From NCBI GenBank assembly GCA_020634615.1, contig JACKBI010000004.1, positions 1 through 64,000 of the forward strand: a stretch of DNA of 64,000 bases, read 5' to 3'. A program made the position numbers and the translations under genes. Each line of letters starts with the position of its first letter. Positions within the stretch are counted from its first letter, which is position 1. The stretch is from Anaerolineales bacterium (GTDB taxonomy: Bacteria > Chloroflexota > Anaerolineae > JAAEKA01). Shown here one piece after another: positions 54,646 to 62,824 of this stretch. The notes under the pieces were generated by a model. The model did not search any database. It was given only the letters and a program-made list of their open reading frames with translations, and was not told the origin of the DNA.

Positions 54646-54914
54646 GGTCGTGCACCCCTCTTCGAACTGCGGCTACTGGCTTGCCGTATCAGCCAACTCA
54701 GGCCAGGCGACCCCGTGGCACCCGCGGTTTACCGCTTATGGCTGCTACCTTCCGGTCCTGACCAGGTTCACAGCTCCACGCCGCACAGGACCCAACCCTC
54801 CACGTTGTTTGACAAAGCAGTCCCGGCAGCCGTCGAGCCCTCCGAGTGGGAATTCAGCCCCGCTATAGCGGATTGCGGGTACAAGGCACCGCTAGCGCCC
54901 CGCTTAGCACGACC
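54646..54914 (-). ncRNA. ffs: Long bacterial SRP RNA with Alu domain
   Basis: About 269 nt. The 5' GGTCGTGC pairs with 3' GCACGACC. The Alu part is clear (GTGCTAAGCGGGG, GGTGCCTTGTACCCGCAATC) and the S-domain tip has the invariant GGTCAGGACCGGAAGGTAGC hairpin. The layout matches the Bacillus-type small cytoplasmic RNA, not the short 4.5S RNA. It works with Ffh in co-translational targeting of membrane proteins. Confidence 0.93.
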
Positions 54915-54920
54915 ACGGTC

Positions 54921-54949
54921 ATTGTATCTGAGAGGAGGGGAAGTGGCAA
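54921..54949 (-). promoter_or_regulatory. SRP RNA promoter
   Basis: On the minus strand TTGCCA (54949-54944), 17 bp, TACAAT (54926-54921); the RNA 5' end is 6-7 nt further on. Confidence 0.75.
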
Positions 54950-55038
54950 GTTGCAGAGGAGGCCGGTTGCAGGTTGCAGGTGGCAGGTTCAAGTCCGATC
55001 CGCGGCTTCCTCCCGATCCGCGGTTCTCTGGGGGCATA

Positions 55039-55066
55039 ACAAAAGCCGGCGCTTGCTGCACCGGCT
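55039..55066 (-). terminator. tRNA-Ser(GGA) terminator
   Basis: On the minus strand AGCCGGTGC/GCGCCGGCT hairpin followed by TTTTG, 14 nt after the tRNA end. Confidence 0.65.
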
Positions 55067-55079
55067 GTTTGATATGAGG

Positions 55080-55167
55080 CGGAGAGGGTGGGATTTGAAC
55101 CCACGATCCCCAAAGGGGATACGCGCTCTCCAGGCGCGCGCACTAGACCGAACTATGCGACCTCTCC
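55080..55167 (-). tRNA. tRNA-Ser(GGA)
   Basis: Class II tRNA of 88 nt: acceptor GGAGAGG/CCTCTCC with discriminator G, anticodon loop CTGGAGA (anticodon GGA), long variable arm ATCCCC/GGGGAT, T loop TTCAAAT. Confidence 0.97.
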
Positions 55168-55179
55168 CTGAATGGTTCG

Positions 55180-55208
55180 ATTATACCACCGGCCGCGCGC
55201 CTGCTCAA
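55180..55208 (-). promoter_or_regulatory. tRNA-Ser(GGA) promoter, overlapping the regulator's stop codon
   Basis: On the minus strand TTGAGC (55208-55203), 17 bp, TATAAT (55185-55180). The TGA inside TTGAGC is the stop codon of the BTAD regulator gene. Confidence 0.75.
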
Positions 55209-58200
55209 ATCTCAACAGCAACAACAGCGGAATCGGCCACTGGCAGCAGGCTGGCTACGACCTCACGCAGGCGGTCGTAGCAATCGGGTTCGCCAGCCGC
55301 GCTGGCCGCGGCGCCGAACCAATCCAGACGGGCCCGGCTGGCGCCCCGCGTCGCGTTGTGAGACAGGACCAGTTCGGCCAGCTCAGCCGCACGTGGATCG
55401 CCCTGATGCCAGAACGCCACCGCCAGCTCTGCCAGAACACCCAGTTGCAGAGGTGTTGCGCCCACCAGACTGGCCCGGCGCAGCGCTTCCAGCAGCGTGC
55501 GCTCGGCTACTGCCAAGTCGCCCGCAACCAGGGCAAGACGGCCCAGCCGCAGCAAACTCTCGCCCGCCCCTTGCAGGTTTGAGATCCCTTCGAACAGACC
55601 CAGTGCATCATGGTAGCGCAGGCGCGCCTCGTCGATATTGTCCTGCGCGGCGGCAACGTCACCCAACAAGTTCAAACAATAGCCCGTGCCGCGCGGATCG
55701 CCGATTGCCTTGCGTATCTTCAACGCCTCGGAGAAGCAAGCGACGGCGTTTGCAAACTCACCCAGCGCCAGCAGCGCCCGCCCCACGTTGACCAGCGAGA
55801 AGGCCGTGCTCCAGTTGTTGCCTCGTTCGCGATCAAGTGCCAGGCTGATCTGCGCCAGTCGCCGCGCTCTGGCGAACTCACCTACCTCGTAGGCGATCTG
55901 TGAGAGGATATTCTGGGCAACGACGACCCCGTGAACATCCGCGAATTGGCGCGCCAGCCGCAGAGCAGCTTCCCCATGGAGCTCTGCTGACTCGTAGTCG
56001 CCGCTGTGCTGCATCACCGCTGCCAGGTAGTTGAGGCAGAAAAGCTGCTCCAGCCGATCCTCTTTGTCACGGAACAGCGTCACGCCCTGCTCCAGCCAGG
56101 CACGCGCTTCCTGCTGGCGGCTCAACTGAAATGCGAACCATGCGCCGCGTGCCAGCAGCCGCGCACGGATCCGGTCCAGTTCTGAACCATCGAGAAACTG
56201 CGCAGCACCGATGAACCGTTCAGCGCCTTCACGAAAAAGGCTGCGCATCTCGTAATAGCGAAAAAGGCCCAACGCGGCGCGGTCCAACCCTTCGGCGTCT
56301 CGTCGCGTGACTGCCCAATCCCACGCGGCGCGCACGTTGTCCAAATCGTCTGACAGCGCTTCAATGGCCCGCCGTTGGCCGCGCCCCTGGAGATCGTCCG
56401 CTATCTCGCCTAACCAATGGAGGAAATAGCCGCTGTGCCGGCTGCGAAGCTGTTCCTCCTCACGCGCGTTCACCTGCTCGGCCACAAACACGCGCAACAC
56501 CTCGATGACCTCGTAGCGGCTGGCCGCCCCTGTAGAACCGGGTACTCGCTGAAGAAACGAGGCGTCCATCAGCGCCGCCAGCGTGGACAGGGACGCATCG
56601 GCCAGCGCTGCGGCGGTCGCGCGTGTAAATCCGCCGCGGAACTGCACCAACCTGACGAGGCTGTGCCGGGCTTCAGGTTCCAGCAAACGCCACGAGCGCT
56701 CGAAAACACTGCGCAGACCGCGCTGGCCACCGGCCGTTCCTTCGTCGATAAAGCGGATGTCCCGTGCCAACTCGCCGGCTATCTCCTCGACGCTCAGATA
56801 GCGCACCAGCGACGCTGCCAGCATGACACCCAAGGGTAGACCGGCGACACAACGGCAAATGCGCGCTACGGCTGAGATATTGGCGCTGTCAAGGTCAAAG
56901 TCTGGCGCGACAGTACGCGCCTGCTGACGGAAAAGCTGTAACGCCGGGAAGTCCCACTCGCCAGCCAGCTCTCCGTCCTCAGCGGGCACGGGCAACCCAT
57001 GCAAAGTGAGCAAATGTTCGCCAGAGAGTCCCAGCGTGCGTCGTGACGTCACGACCACCATCAGCCCCTTGGCCGCTGTCAGCAGGTCCGCCACCAGGTC
57101 CCGGGCGCCAAACATGTGCTCGAAGCTGTCCAGGACCAGCAGCACACGGCGCGGCCGCAGGTGCTCGATCACCAGAGTATCCACAGGAACCGGCTCCGAC
57201 GCGATCAGGCCCAGCGCATCACCGATGGCTGCTGCCAACTGGACGGGCTGGCCACCTCCGCCAACCGAATGCAGCGAAACTACAATCACGCCATCGCTGT
57301 ACTGCCGGGATTGTGGACTTGCTAACAGCTCGCGCAGGCTGTGCAGCACCAATTCTGTCTTGCCCATGCCGCCCGGGCCGGCTACCGTAAGAAGGCGGCA
57401 GGCCGGGTCGCCAATCGACGCAAGGACGCGATCCACCTCCTGCCCGCGGCCGACGAATGGATGGGTGCGCGCCGGAAGGTTGCTGGCAGGTGTGACAGCC
57501 AATAGCGAGGGCGGCGCAACGGGCGCAGTCTGGACCGAAACGCCCGGATGCGTTCCGGTTCGAATTTGCCGGTAGAGCGCCTCAGTCTCATCGTCTGGCT
57601 CGACGCCCAGCTCATCGCGCAAGACCGTCCGCAGCCGCTGATATTGGGCGACGGCAGCGCCCGTATCTCCGGCGGCAGCGAGCAGCGTCATGAGCTGGCG
57701 GTGCGCATCTTCGCGCCAGGGATCGGCGCTCAACAGTTGCGTCAACGTATCGATGGCGCGCAGCGATTGCCCCTGGGCAATATAGAAGCTGGTCAGATCC
57801 GACAACGCGTGCAGAGCCAGCAGCCGGTAATGCTCCCGCTGTCCCAGCGCCCACTCATCGAACAGCGGCGCACCGGACAGGTAGAACCCGGCAAGAAATT
57901 CACCGCTGTAAAGTGCGGTCGCTCGCGCCAGCGAAGCAGGCCCGCCCGCGCGCACGGCCGCTTCGAATGCCGCCGTGTCGGCCACCAGCGGCACATCGGA
58001 AGCGATGGCGACCTCGTGGCGGGCAATCTCCAGGAAGGGACCGATCACGGAACGCAGATTGGACAGGACGTCGCGCAGGTTCTTGCGCGCCCGCTCCTCG
58101 GCTACGTCGCTCCACAGCAGGCCGGCCAGATGACTGCGCCGGTGCGTTTCACCAGTCGCAGCCAGATAGAAAACCAGCGCGCGCGATTTGAGCGAGACGA

Positions 58201-58270
58201 AGCCAGTCACAGGCTCGCCGGCAAGAGCAATACCCGGGCTGCCGAACATGGAGATGGTGAGGGTGTTCAC
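55205..58270 (-). CDS. AfsR/MalT-like BTAD-NB-ARC-TPR transcriptional regulator
   Basis: A 1021-aa STAND-type regulator. Residues 1-95: OmpR-like winged helix (SLKSRALVFYLAATGE, ARKNLRDVLSNLRSVIG). About 100-245: BTAD helical domain (YRLLALHALSDLTSFYIAQG, AAGDTGAAVAQYQRLRTVL). About 265-560: NTPase with P-loop VAGPGGMGKTEL and VLLVLDSFEHMF (Walker B). About 620-1010: TPR-like repeats ending in ALRRASLVGATPLQLGVLAE. It probably senses a ligand or protein through the TPRs and activates transcription; the target is unknown. The start is GTG at 58270, directly after eight 8-bp repeats, with no normal ribosome-binding site. Confidence 0.88.
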   Translation of the reverse strand: MNTLTISMFGSPGIALAGEPVTGFVSLKSRALVFYLAATGETHRRSHLAGLLWSDVAEERARKNLRDVLSNLRSVIGPFLEIARHEVAIASDVPLVADTAAFEAAVRAGGPASLARATALYSGEFLAGFYLSGAPLFDEWALGQREHYRLLALHALSDLTSFYIAQGQSLRAIDTLTQLLSADPWREDAHRQLMTLLAAAGDTGAAVAQYQRLRTVLRDELGVEPDDETEALYRQIRTGTHPGVSVQTAPVAPPSLLAVTPASNLPARTHPFVGRGQEVDRVLASIGDPACRLLTVAGPGGMGKTELVLHSLRELLASPQSRQYSDGVIVVSLHSVGGGGQPVQLAAAIGDALGLIASEPVPVDTLVIEHLRPRRVLLVLDSFEHMFGARDLVADLLTAAKGLMVVVTSRRTLGLSGEHLLTLHGLPVPAEDGELAGEWDFPALQLFRQQARTVAPDFDLDSANISAVARICRCVAGLPLGVMLAASLVRYLSVEEIAGELARDIRFIDEGTAGGQRGLRSVFERSWRLLEPEARHSLVRLVQFRGGFTRATAAALADASLSTLAALMDASFLQRVPGSTGAASRYEVIEVLRVFVAEQVNAREEEQLRSRHSGYFLHWLGEIADDLQGRGQRRAIEALSDDLDNVRAAWDWAVTRRDAEGLDRAALGLFRYYEMRSLFREGAERFIGAAQFLDGSELDRIRARLLARGAWFAFQLSRQQEARAWLEQGVTLFRDKEDRLEQLFCLNYLAAVMQHSGDYESAELHGEAALRLARQFADVHGVVVAQNILSQIAYEVGEFARARRLAQISLALDRERGNNWSTAFSLVNVGRALLALGEFANAVACFSEALKIRKAIGDPRGTGYCLNLLGDVAAAQDNIDEARLRYHDALGLFEGISNLQGAGESLLRLGRLALVAGDLAVAERTLLEALRRASLVGATPLQLGVLAELAVAFWHQGDPRAAELAELVLSHNATRGASRARLDWFGAAASAAGEPDCYDRLREVVASLLPVADSAVVAVEI

Positions 58271-58271
58271 G

Positions 58272-58335
58272 TGACAGGGTGACAGGGTGACAGGGTGACA
58301 GGGTGACAGGGTGACAGGGTGACAGGGTGACAGGG
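58272..58335. repeat. TGACAGGG x8 tandem array
   Basis: Eight perfect head-to-tail 8-bp units (CCCTGTCA on the minus strand). They sit between the regulator's promoter and its GTG start. Confidence 0.97.
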
Positions 58336-58338
58336 ATG

Positions 58339-58368
58339 ATTTTACCGTATCGGGAGGAGATTCGGCAA
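58339..58368 (-). promoter_or_regulatory. Promoter of the BTAD regulator
   Basis: On the minus strand TTGCCG (58368-58363), 18 bp, TAAAAT (58344-58339). Transcription would start within the first repeat unit. Confidence 0.55.
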
Positions 58369-58458
58369 GGGGGGTCGGCTATCGACGATTTATCGACGTT
58401 GGTGGTGTATGCTCTGTGTGTCAGCGAACCAGAACAGGATTGAACGAGGAAGCGATCA

Positions 58459-58941
58459 ATGTATACCAACCAACAGGTTACGAGCAATCAGCGAAGGACG
58501 TGGGATGGTGTGCCTGGTGAACTGACTGAGACAGAGCGTCTGTTTGCCCAGTTTAAGCGGCGAAGGCTTTGGGATGGGGTTTGGGGGTGGGCAAGCAGAC
58601 GCTCTGCTACGATGCAGGATCTGGGGACGGCAGTAGGTATGAACACGGGTCTTTCCTCACACGACGCTGGAGAGCAGACCGTGTCACTCGCCAGGATCAT
58701 CGGCACCGTAGAACGAAGCCGCACCTTCGACTTCGACAGCGACTTTCGCCCCATCAGCGATCACAGCAAGCAACGCTGGGTGGCAGTGGCGACTCTCTTC
58801 CGCCGGGGACGATACATCCCGCCGGTCGATCTGATCCAGTATGGCGAGAGCTACTTCGTGATCGATGGCCATCATCGGGTGTCAGCAGCCAAAGCGCTGG
58901 GATGGAGCAGGCTCCAGGCGCAGGTTACGGTAGTTGAGTAG
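58459..58941 (+). CDS. ParB-like nuclease-domain protein
   Basis: A 160-aa protein. The C-terminal half has the ParB/sulfiredoxin-like core: VSLARIIGTVERS, FRPISDHSKQRWVAVATLFRRG and SYFVIDGHHRVSAAKALGW (the catalytic-type GHHR motif). No HTH follows, so it is not a chromosome-partition ParB. Such short proteins may be CTP- or DNA-related switches of unknown role. GAGGAA lies about 8 nt before the ATG. Divergent from the BTAD regulator. Confidence 0.82.
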   Translation: MYTNQQVTSNQRRTWDGVPGELTETERLFAQFKRRRLWDGVWGWASRRSATMQDLGTAVGMNTGLSSHDAGEQTVSLARIIGTVERSRTFDFDSDFRPISDHSKQRWVAVATLFRRGRYIPPVDLIQYGESYFVIDGHHRVSAAKALGWSRLQAQVTVVE

Positions 58942-59002
58942 TCAACATGATCGTTTGCACACCAGCAAGGCTGGTCACTGTGTGAATTAAAGGAGTGGGA
59001 AC

Positions 59003-59731
59003 ATGTCAACCAACACATACATCACCCGGCCGCGTGAAGCCGGCTCAACCTGGTTCACGGCCCTGACGACGATATTTATCACCTGTCTTGTGGTCGCCAA
59101 CATCATGGCCGTCAAGCTCGCCGGCGTTGGTAGCGTGATCCTGCCGGCCAGCATGATCATCTTCCCAGTTATCTACATCCTGGGGGCGGTGATCACCGAG
59201 GTCTACGGATTACCGGCAACGCGGCGAATCGTCTGGCTTGGGTTTGCGTGTAATCTGATCGCGGTTGGCGCGTTGTGGATCGGGCAGTTGCTGCCTGCCG
59301 CGCCTGTATGGGGTGACCAGGAAGCCTATGCTGCCATCTTCGGCTACACGCCGCGCGTGCTGGCTGCGTCGTTCGCCGCCGTCATGGTTGGCGAGTTTGC
59401 CAACGCCCACATCCTGACGCACATGAAGACGGCGCACCTCGGTCCGCTCTGGCTGCGTGTCACGGCGGCAACGGTCATTGGTCTGGGCGTCGACACGTTC
59501 GTCTTCTCAGGACTGGCGTTCGCGGGCACGGTGCCATTGAGCGCCCTGTGGTCGATCATCCTGGTGTCGTGGGCGCTCAAGGCGGTCTACGTTCTGATCG
59601 CTACTCCGATCACGTTGGCGTTGATCAGGCATCTCAAACGGGTTGACTCGGAGTTTGCCCAAGGCTCGAGCGAACAATCGCGGCGGATGCCTGAAAGCAG
59701 CGTGTCACCGAACAAAGTGTCGAGCGCCTGA
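59003..59731 (+). CDS. Queuosine precursor transporter (YhhQ family)
   Basis: A 242-aa integral membrane protein with six helices, of the ECF-like QPTR/DUF165 family that takes up preQ0, preQ1 or queuine. Family sequence: TCLVVANIMAVKLAG, FPVIYILGAVITEVYG, GVDTFVFSGLAFAGTVP and SWALKAVYVLIATPIT. AAGGAG lies 7 nt before the ATG. A clear terminator follows. No preQ1 riboswitch is recognisable in the 61-bp gap upstream. Confidence 0.92.
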   Translation: MSTNTYITRPREAGSTWFTALTTIFITCLVVANIMAVKLAGVGSVILPASMIIFPVIYILGAVITEVYGLPATRRIVWLGFACNLIAVGALWIGQLLPAAPVWGDQEAYAAIFGYTPRVLAASFAAVMVGEFANAHILTHMKTAHLGPLWLRVTAATVIGLGVDTFVFSGLAFAGTVPLSALWSIILVSWALKAVYVLIATPITLALIRHLKRVDSEFAQGSSEQSRRMPESSVSPNKVSSA

Positions 59732-59763
59732 CGACTGAGTCTGGCAAGGACAGGGTATACGAA

Positions 59764-59790
59764 AGCCCCGGCGTGACCGGGGCTTTTTTT
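59764..59790 (+). terminator. Rho-independent terminator of the transporter gene
   Basis: AGCCCCGG/CCGGGGCT stem followed by seven T. It can also fold on the minus strand after tRNA-Ser(CGA), with a shorter T-run. Confidence 0.92.
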
Positions 59791-59795
59791 AGTGG

Positions 59796-59883
59796 CGGAG
59801 AGGGTGGGATTTGAACCCACGAGGGTGATAAGCCCTACGCGTGTTCGAGACGCGCGCACTCGGCCAAACTATGCGACCTCTCC
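59796..59883 (-). tRNA. tRNA-Ser(CGA)
   Basis: Class II tRNA of 88 nt: acceptor GGAGAGG/CCTCTCC, discriminator G, anticodon loop TCTCGAA (anticodon CGA), long variable arm GGGCT/AGCCC-like, T loop TTCAAAT. Acceptor and T arms are identical to tRNA-Ser(GGA) at 55080. Confidence 0.97.
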
Positions 59884-59894
59884 CTGACAGCGAG

Positions 59895-59924
59895 ATTATA
59901 GCACAGGCACTGGCGATGCAGCAA
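59895..59924 (-). promoter_or_regulatory. tRNA-Ser(CGA) promoter
   Basis: On the minus strand TTGCTG (59924-59919), 18 bp, TATAAT (59900-59895), giving a leader of only a few nt. Confidence 0.75.
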
Positions 59925-60062
59925 TTCTGCGGCGTCCAGTTGCCCGGCAACTCTATATGTAAGCTGGCGCATTTCACCGCGGCGTGCTAGAATGTTGCCG
60001 TCAGCCAAACGTCACTATCGCACCGGCCGAAGCTATTCTCCACCTGTTTACAAGCCTGCACA

Positions 60063-61022
60063 ATGACCGTCCCGATCCCTGCGCAAAGCCCGCGATATTC
60101 AAACAGCAGTGGCAGCATCACCGCAAGGTCAATCAGCGCGCGCGTCTGGGATCTCGCGTTCGAGCCGCGCATGACGCTCACCGTAGAGTCGGTGTTTGCC
60201 GACGCGTGCAATATTGTCGCCCCTGACGGTCAGCGCTATTCTCTGGTTAGCGCGGCAATTGGCGACGGCCCGTTGAACGTGGTTCTCAACCGCAGCGAGT
60301 CCTTCTCGGTAATCGAGATCGGCGACCCGGTGACCTCGGACAGCCGCGGCTTGTTGGTGGGCCGCGGCTGGCGCATTGACCTGAGCCGCGCCAGGCTGTG
60401 GGATCCTGTGCCGCACTATGGCCGACTGGCTGCATGGCCGCAGGTCGTACGCGCCAATGTCGCCTGGCTGCGACAGAACGTTGCGCTGCCCTCTCCTTTG
60501 GTGGACTCGCCGGACCAGAATGCTCCGGTGCTGGCCGGCGCGTTTGGCAGCCGCCCGTTCAATGCCACACTGCTCAGCCGCGCCGCCCTTGCCATTCAGG
60601 CGCTGCTGACCGCCCACCGACGCGGCGATGTTCACCGGATTAGAACCTCTGCGCGGCGGCTGGCCGGTCTGGGACCGGGGCTGACACCGTCAGGCGACGA
60701 TTGGCTGGCAGGTTGGCTGGTAGGTCTGCGAGTCAGCCAGGCCATCGACCGCAACAGCGAGCACGATAGTCTCACGGTTGAAACGGTAAGCAAGGCTGTC
60801 CTGCAAGGCGCGTCCGACCAAACCACTGAGCTTAGTCTGGCATTTTTGGCCGCGGCGGCTGACGGTGCGTTGGCACAGGTCTGGCACCTGCTGATCGACG
60901 CCCTTAGCAACGCCGACCCGGCTCCGCTGCGCCAGGTCGCTGCGCAGATAATGCAGGTCGGCGCGACCTCCGGGGCCGATATGCTGGCCGGTTTTCTGGC
61001 CGCATTCGACGGCGAGCATTGA
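60063..61022 (+). CDS. DUF2877 protein
   Basis: A 319-aa protein. The family signature is GLGPGLTPSGDDWLAGWLVGL (about residues 202-222). The N-terminal part is beta-rich (SVFADACNIVAPDGQRYSL); late is GATSGADMLAGFLAA. DUF2877 often sits next to carbamoyltransferase-, YahG/YlbE- or OXTC-type catabolic genes, none of which are in the window. TAGAAT near 59988 may be its -10. There is no clear ribosome-binding site, so the start is uncertain. The stop lies 11 nt before the phosphatase ATG. Confidence 0.85.
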   Translation: MTVPIPAQSPRYSNSSGSITARSISARVWDLAFEPRMTLTVESVFADACNIVAPDGQRYSLVSAAIGDGPLNVVLNRSESFSVIEIGDPVTSDSRGLLVGRGWRIDLSRARLWDPVPHYGRLAAWPQVVRANVAWLRQNVALPSPLVDSPDQNAPVLAGAFGSRPFNATLLSRAALAIQALLTAHRRGDVHRIRTSARRLAGLGPGLTPSGDDWLAGWLVGLRVSQAIDRNSEHDSLTVETVSKAVLQGASDQTTELSLAFLAAAADGALAQVWHLLIDALSNADPAPLRQVAAQIMQVGATSGADMLAGFLAAFDGEH

Positions 61023-61033
61023 GCGATTTGGGA

Positions 61034-61696
61034 ATGGTTCGCCTCTACCTGGTCAGACACGGCTGGACGGCGTGGCATTCTGAACATCGCGTTGCCGGCT
61101 GGTCCGATGTGCCGTTGGATGCACGCGGACAGGCTGAAGCGCAGGCGACCGGTCGCTGGCTGGCAGCACGCGTCGATGCCGCTTTGCCCTTGATCGTTTC
61201 CAGCCCGGTCACGCGGGCGCTGCAAACTGCGGAGTTGATCACCGGATGCCTGCCTGCCCACCCGGAAGTGCTATCGGACGAACGTCTGGCTGATACGCGG
61301 GTTGGTCACTGGGAGGGCATGCTGGTCAGCGAAATCGAGGCTAGTGAACCGTTGTGGCCGGAGTTTTTTCGCAGTCCGGCGCGCTTTCGGTTTCCCGGCG
61401 GCGAGTCGTTGGAAGATGTTCAGCGCCGCTCAGTGGCAGCCGTGGAGTCACTGGCGGCCGCCGGCACGCAGCGTGGGGTCGTCGTCGTCGCCCATGCCGA
61501 TCCGCTGCGCTGCATCATTGCCCATTACCTGGGTCTGAGCCTCGATCATGCCTACCGCATGCGACTTGGATGCGGCTCGGTCAGCCGGCTCAGCCTGCCC
61601 TTGGAGAACATCGACGGACATGGCAACTGGCCGCGCCTCGACTTCCTGAACATGACCGAACACCTTCCTGCCATGGAGCAAGGAGATAGCTCGTGA
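61034..61696 (+). CDS. Histidine phosphatase family protein
   Basis: A 220-aa protein of the phosphoglycerate-mutase-like family. Start RLYLVRHGWTAWHSEHRVAGWSDVPL with the catalytic RHG; VSSPVTRALQTAELI, DTRVGHWEGM (Glu acid), and VVAHADPLRCIIAHYL (second His). It may act as a broad phosphatase or in cobalamin or sugar-phosphate metabolism. A TTG at 61019 overlapping the DUF2877 stop is an alternative start. Its stop overlaps the next gene (GTGA at 61693). Confidence 0.88.
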   Translation: MVRLYLVRHGWTAWHSEHRVAGWSDVPLDARGQAEAQATGRWLAARVDAALPLIVSSPVTRALQTAELITGCLPAHPEVLSDERLADTRVGHWEGMLVSEIEASEPLWPEFFRSPARFRFPGGESLEDVQRRSVAAVESLAAAGTQRGVVVVAHADPLRCIIAHYLGLSLDHAYRMRLGCGSVSRLSLPLENIDGHGNWPRLDFLNMTEHLPAMEQGDSS

Positions 61697-62496
61697 CCGA
61701 CGCTGACTCACAGATCACCCCCAATTCGGTGGTATCGCTGCGCCCGATCAACAAGGACAACCTCTGGTCCGTCCTCAAGTTGAAGGTTGCGCCCGCTCAA
61801 GAGGGCTTCGTCGCGTCGAATGCCGTCTCGCTGGCCCAGGCACATTTCAACAAGGACGCGTGGTACCGCGCTATCTACGCCGACGAGACTGCTGTCGGCT
61901 TTTTGATGTTGTCTGACGATCCGGTGACGCCGGAATACTTTCTCTGGCGGCTGATGATCGCCGAGCCGTTTCAAGGAAACGGCTTTGGCCGGCGCGCCAT
62001 TGACGCCCTGGTGGATTATGTCAAAACGAGGCCGGGAGCGACAGAACTGCTGGTCAGCCACAGCGAAGGCGAGGGCAACCCGGGTCCGTTCTACCAAAGC
62101 TATGGTTTCCAGTATACCGGTCAGGTACTGGAAGGTGAACTGGTGATGAGTCTGCCGCTGCTGGCTAACGTCGCTGCGCAAACGGTCCACCCCGTCGCCG
62201 CTCAGCCGCTGACACATGTGGTCCTGTTCAAGCTCAAGGATCGCAGCCCGGACAACCTGGAACGGACTGCGGCTGTGCTGCGCAGTCTTGATGGCACGAT
62301 CAACGTGTTGCGCCACATCGAGGTCGGCGTCAACGTCGTGCCGTCGGCGCGCGCCTATGATGTTGCCCTGATCACTCGTTTTGACAGCCTGGCTGACATG
62401 GAAGCCTATCAGGTGCATCCACGCCACCAGGAGGTGCTGGCATTCATGCGTGAACAAACTGACACCGCGGCCGCGGTGGACTACAATACGCTATAA
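61693..62496 (+). CDS. GNAT acetyltransferase-Dabb fusion protein
   Basis: A 267-aa two-domain protein. Residues 1-155: GNAT domain (LRPINKDNLWSVLKL, AVGFLMLSDDP, RLMIAEPFQGNGFGRRAIDAL with the acetyl-CoA loop, YQSYGFQYTG), close to spermidine/spermine acetyltransferases of the Bacillus type. Residues 168-267: Dabb (stress-responsive A/B barrel) domain (LTHVVLFKLKDRSP, VLRHIEVGVNVVPSARAYDVALITRFDSL, YQVHPRHQEVLAFM). GTG start overlaps the previous stop, so translation is coupled. The fusion is uncommon to my knowledge; substrate unknown. Confidence 0.85.
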   Translation: MTDADSQITPNSVVSLRPINKDNLWSVLKLKVAPAQEGFVASNAVSLAQAHFNKDAWYRAIYADETAVGFLMLSDDPVTPEYFLWRLMIAEPFQGNGFGRRAIDALVDYVKTRPGATELLVSHSEGEGNPGPFYQSYGFQYTGQVLEGELVMSLPLLANVAAQTVHPVAAQPLTHVVLFKLKDRSPDNLERTAAVLRSLDGTINVLRHIEVGVNVVPSARAYDVALITRFDSLADMEAYQVHPRHQEVLAFMREQTDTAAAVDYNTL

Positions 62497-62520
62497 CACT
62501 TCATTCAAGAGGAGAAACAA

Positions 62521-62733
62521 ATGGCTACCTTTCCCTACGATCACGTTATCACTGAGAACCTGCAAACTTCGGCCGAACTCGTCATCAACACCCGGCCAGA
62601 CGTTGAGCGCGTCGAATGGGTCGCGTTCCTGCTCAACGAGATGCAGGGTCTGCTGCCGGACGATGAAATGACAAGTTTGCTGGAACTGGTGCAGACGCGC
62701 ATCGCTGGCCGCCTCGAAAGCGGCGTCTGGTAG
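62521..62733 (+). CDS. Small hypothetical protein
   Basis: A 70-aa protein (MATFPYDHVITENLQTSAEL to AGRLESGVW) of mixed charge with no membrane helix. GAGGAG lies 7-8 nt before the ATG, a strong ribosome-binding site. Not recognised. It is 24 bp after the GNAT-Dabb gene and 91 bp before the cyclase gene, in the same direction. Confidence 0.7.
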   Translation: MATFPYDHVITENLQTSAELVINTRPDVERVEWVAFLLNEMQGLLPDDEMTSLLELVQTRIAGRLESGVW

Positions 62734-62750
62734 GCGCGTTCAGCGCTCCC

Positions 62751-62792
62751 ACTCGTACTCTTCGGATTTCGAGTAGGAGGAAGAGTACGAGT
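62751..62792. repeat. Inverted repeat between the small ORF and the cyclase gene
   Basis: Perfect 13-bp arms ACTCGTACTCTTC (62751-62763) and GAAGAGTACGAGT (62780-62792). It could cut or attenuate the operon transcript. Confidence 0.85.
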
Positions 62793-62824
62793 ACGATAGC
62801 CAACCAACGGAGGTTCACGCAACA

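Noticed and set aside
58272..58335. Possible CRISPR-like repeat array
   Set aside because: Units are 8 bp with no spacers; it is a simple tandem repeat.
58459..58941. Chromosome-partition ParB
   Set aside because: Lacks the HTH and dimer domains and has no ParA neighbour.
58942..59002. preQ1 riboswitch upstream of the queuosine-precursor transporter
   Set aside because: A small hairpin exists but the preQ1 core sequence is not recognisable.
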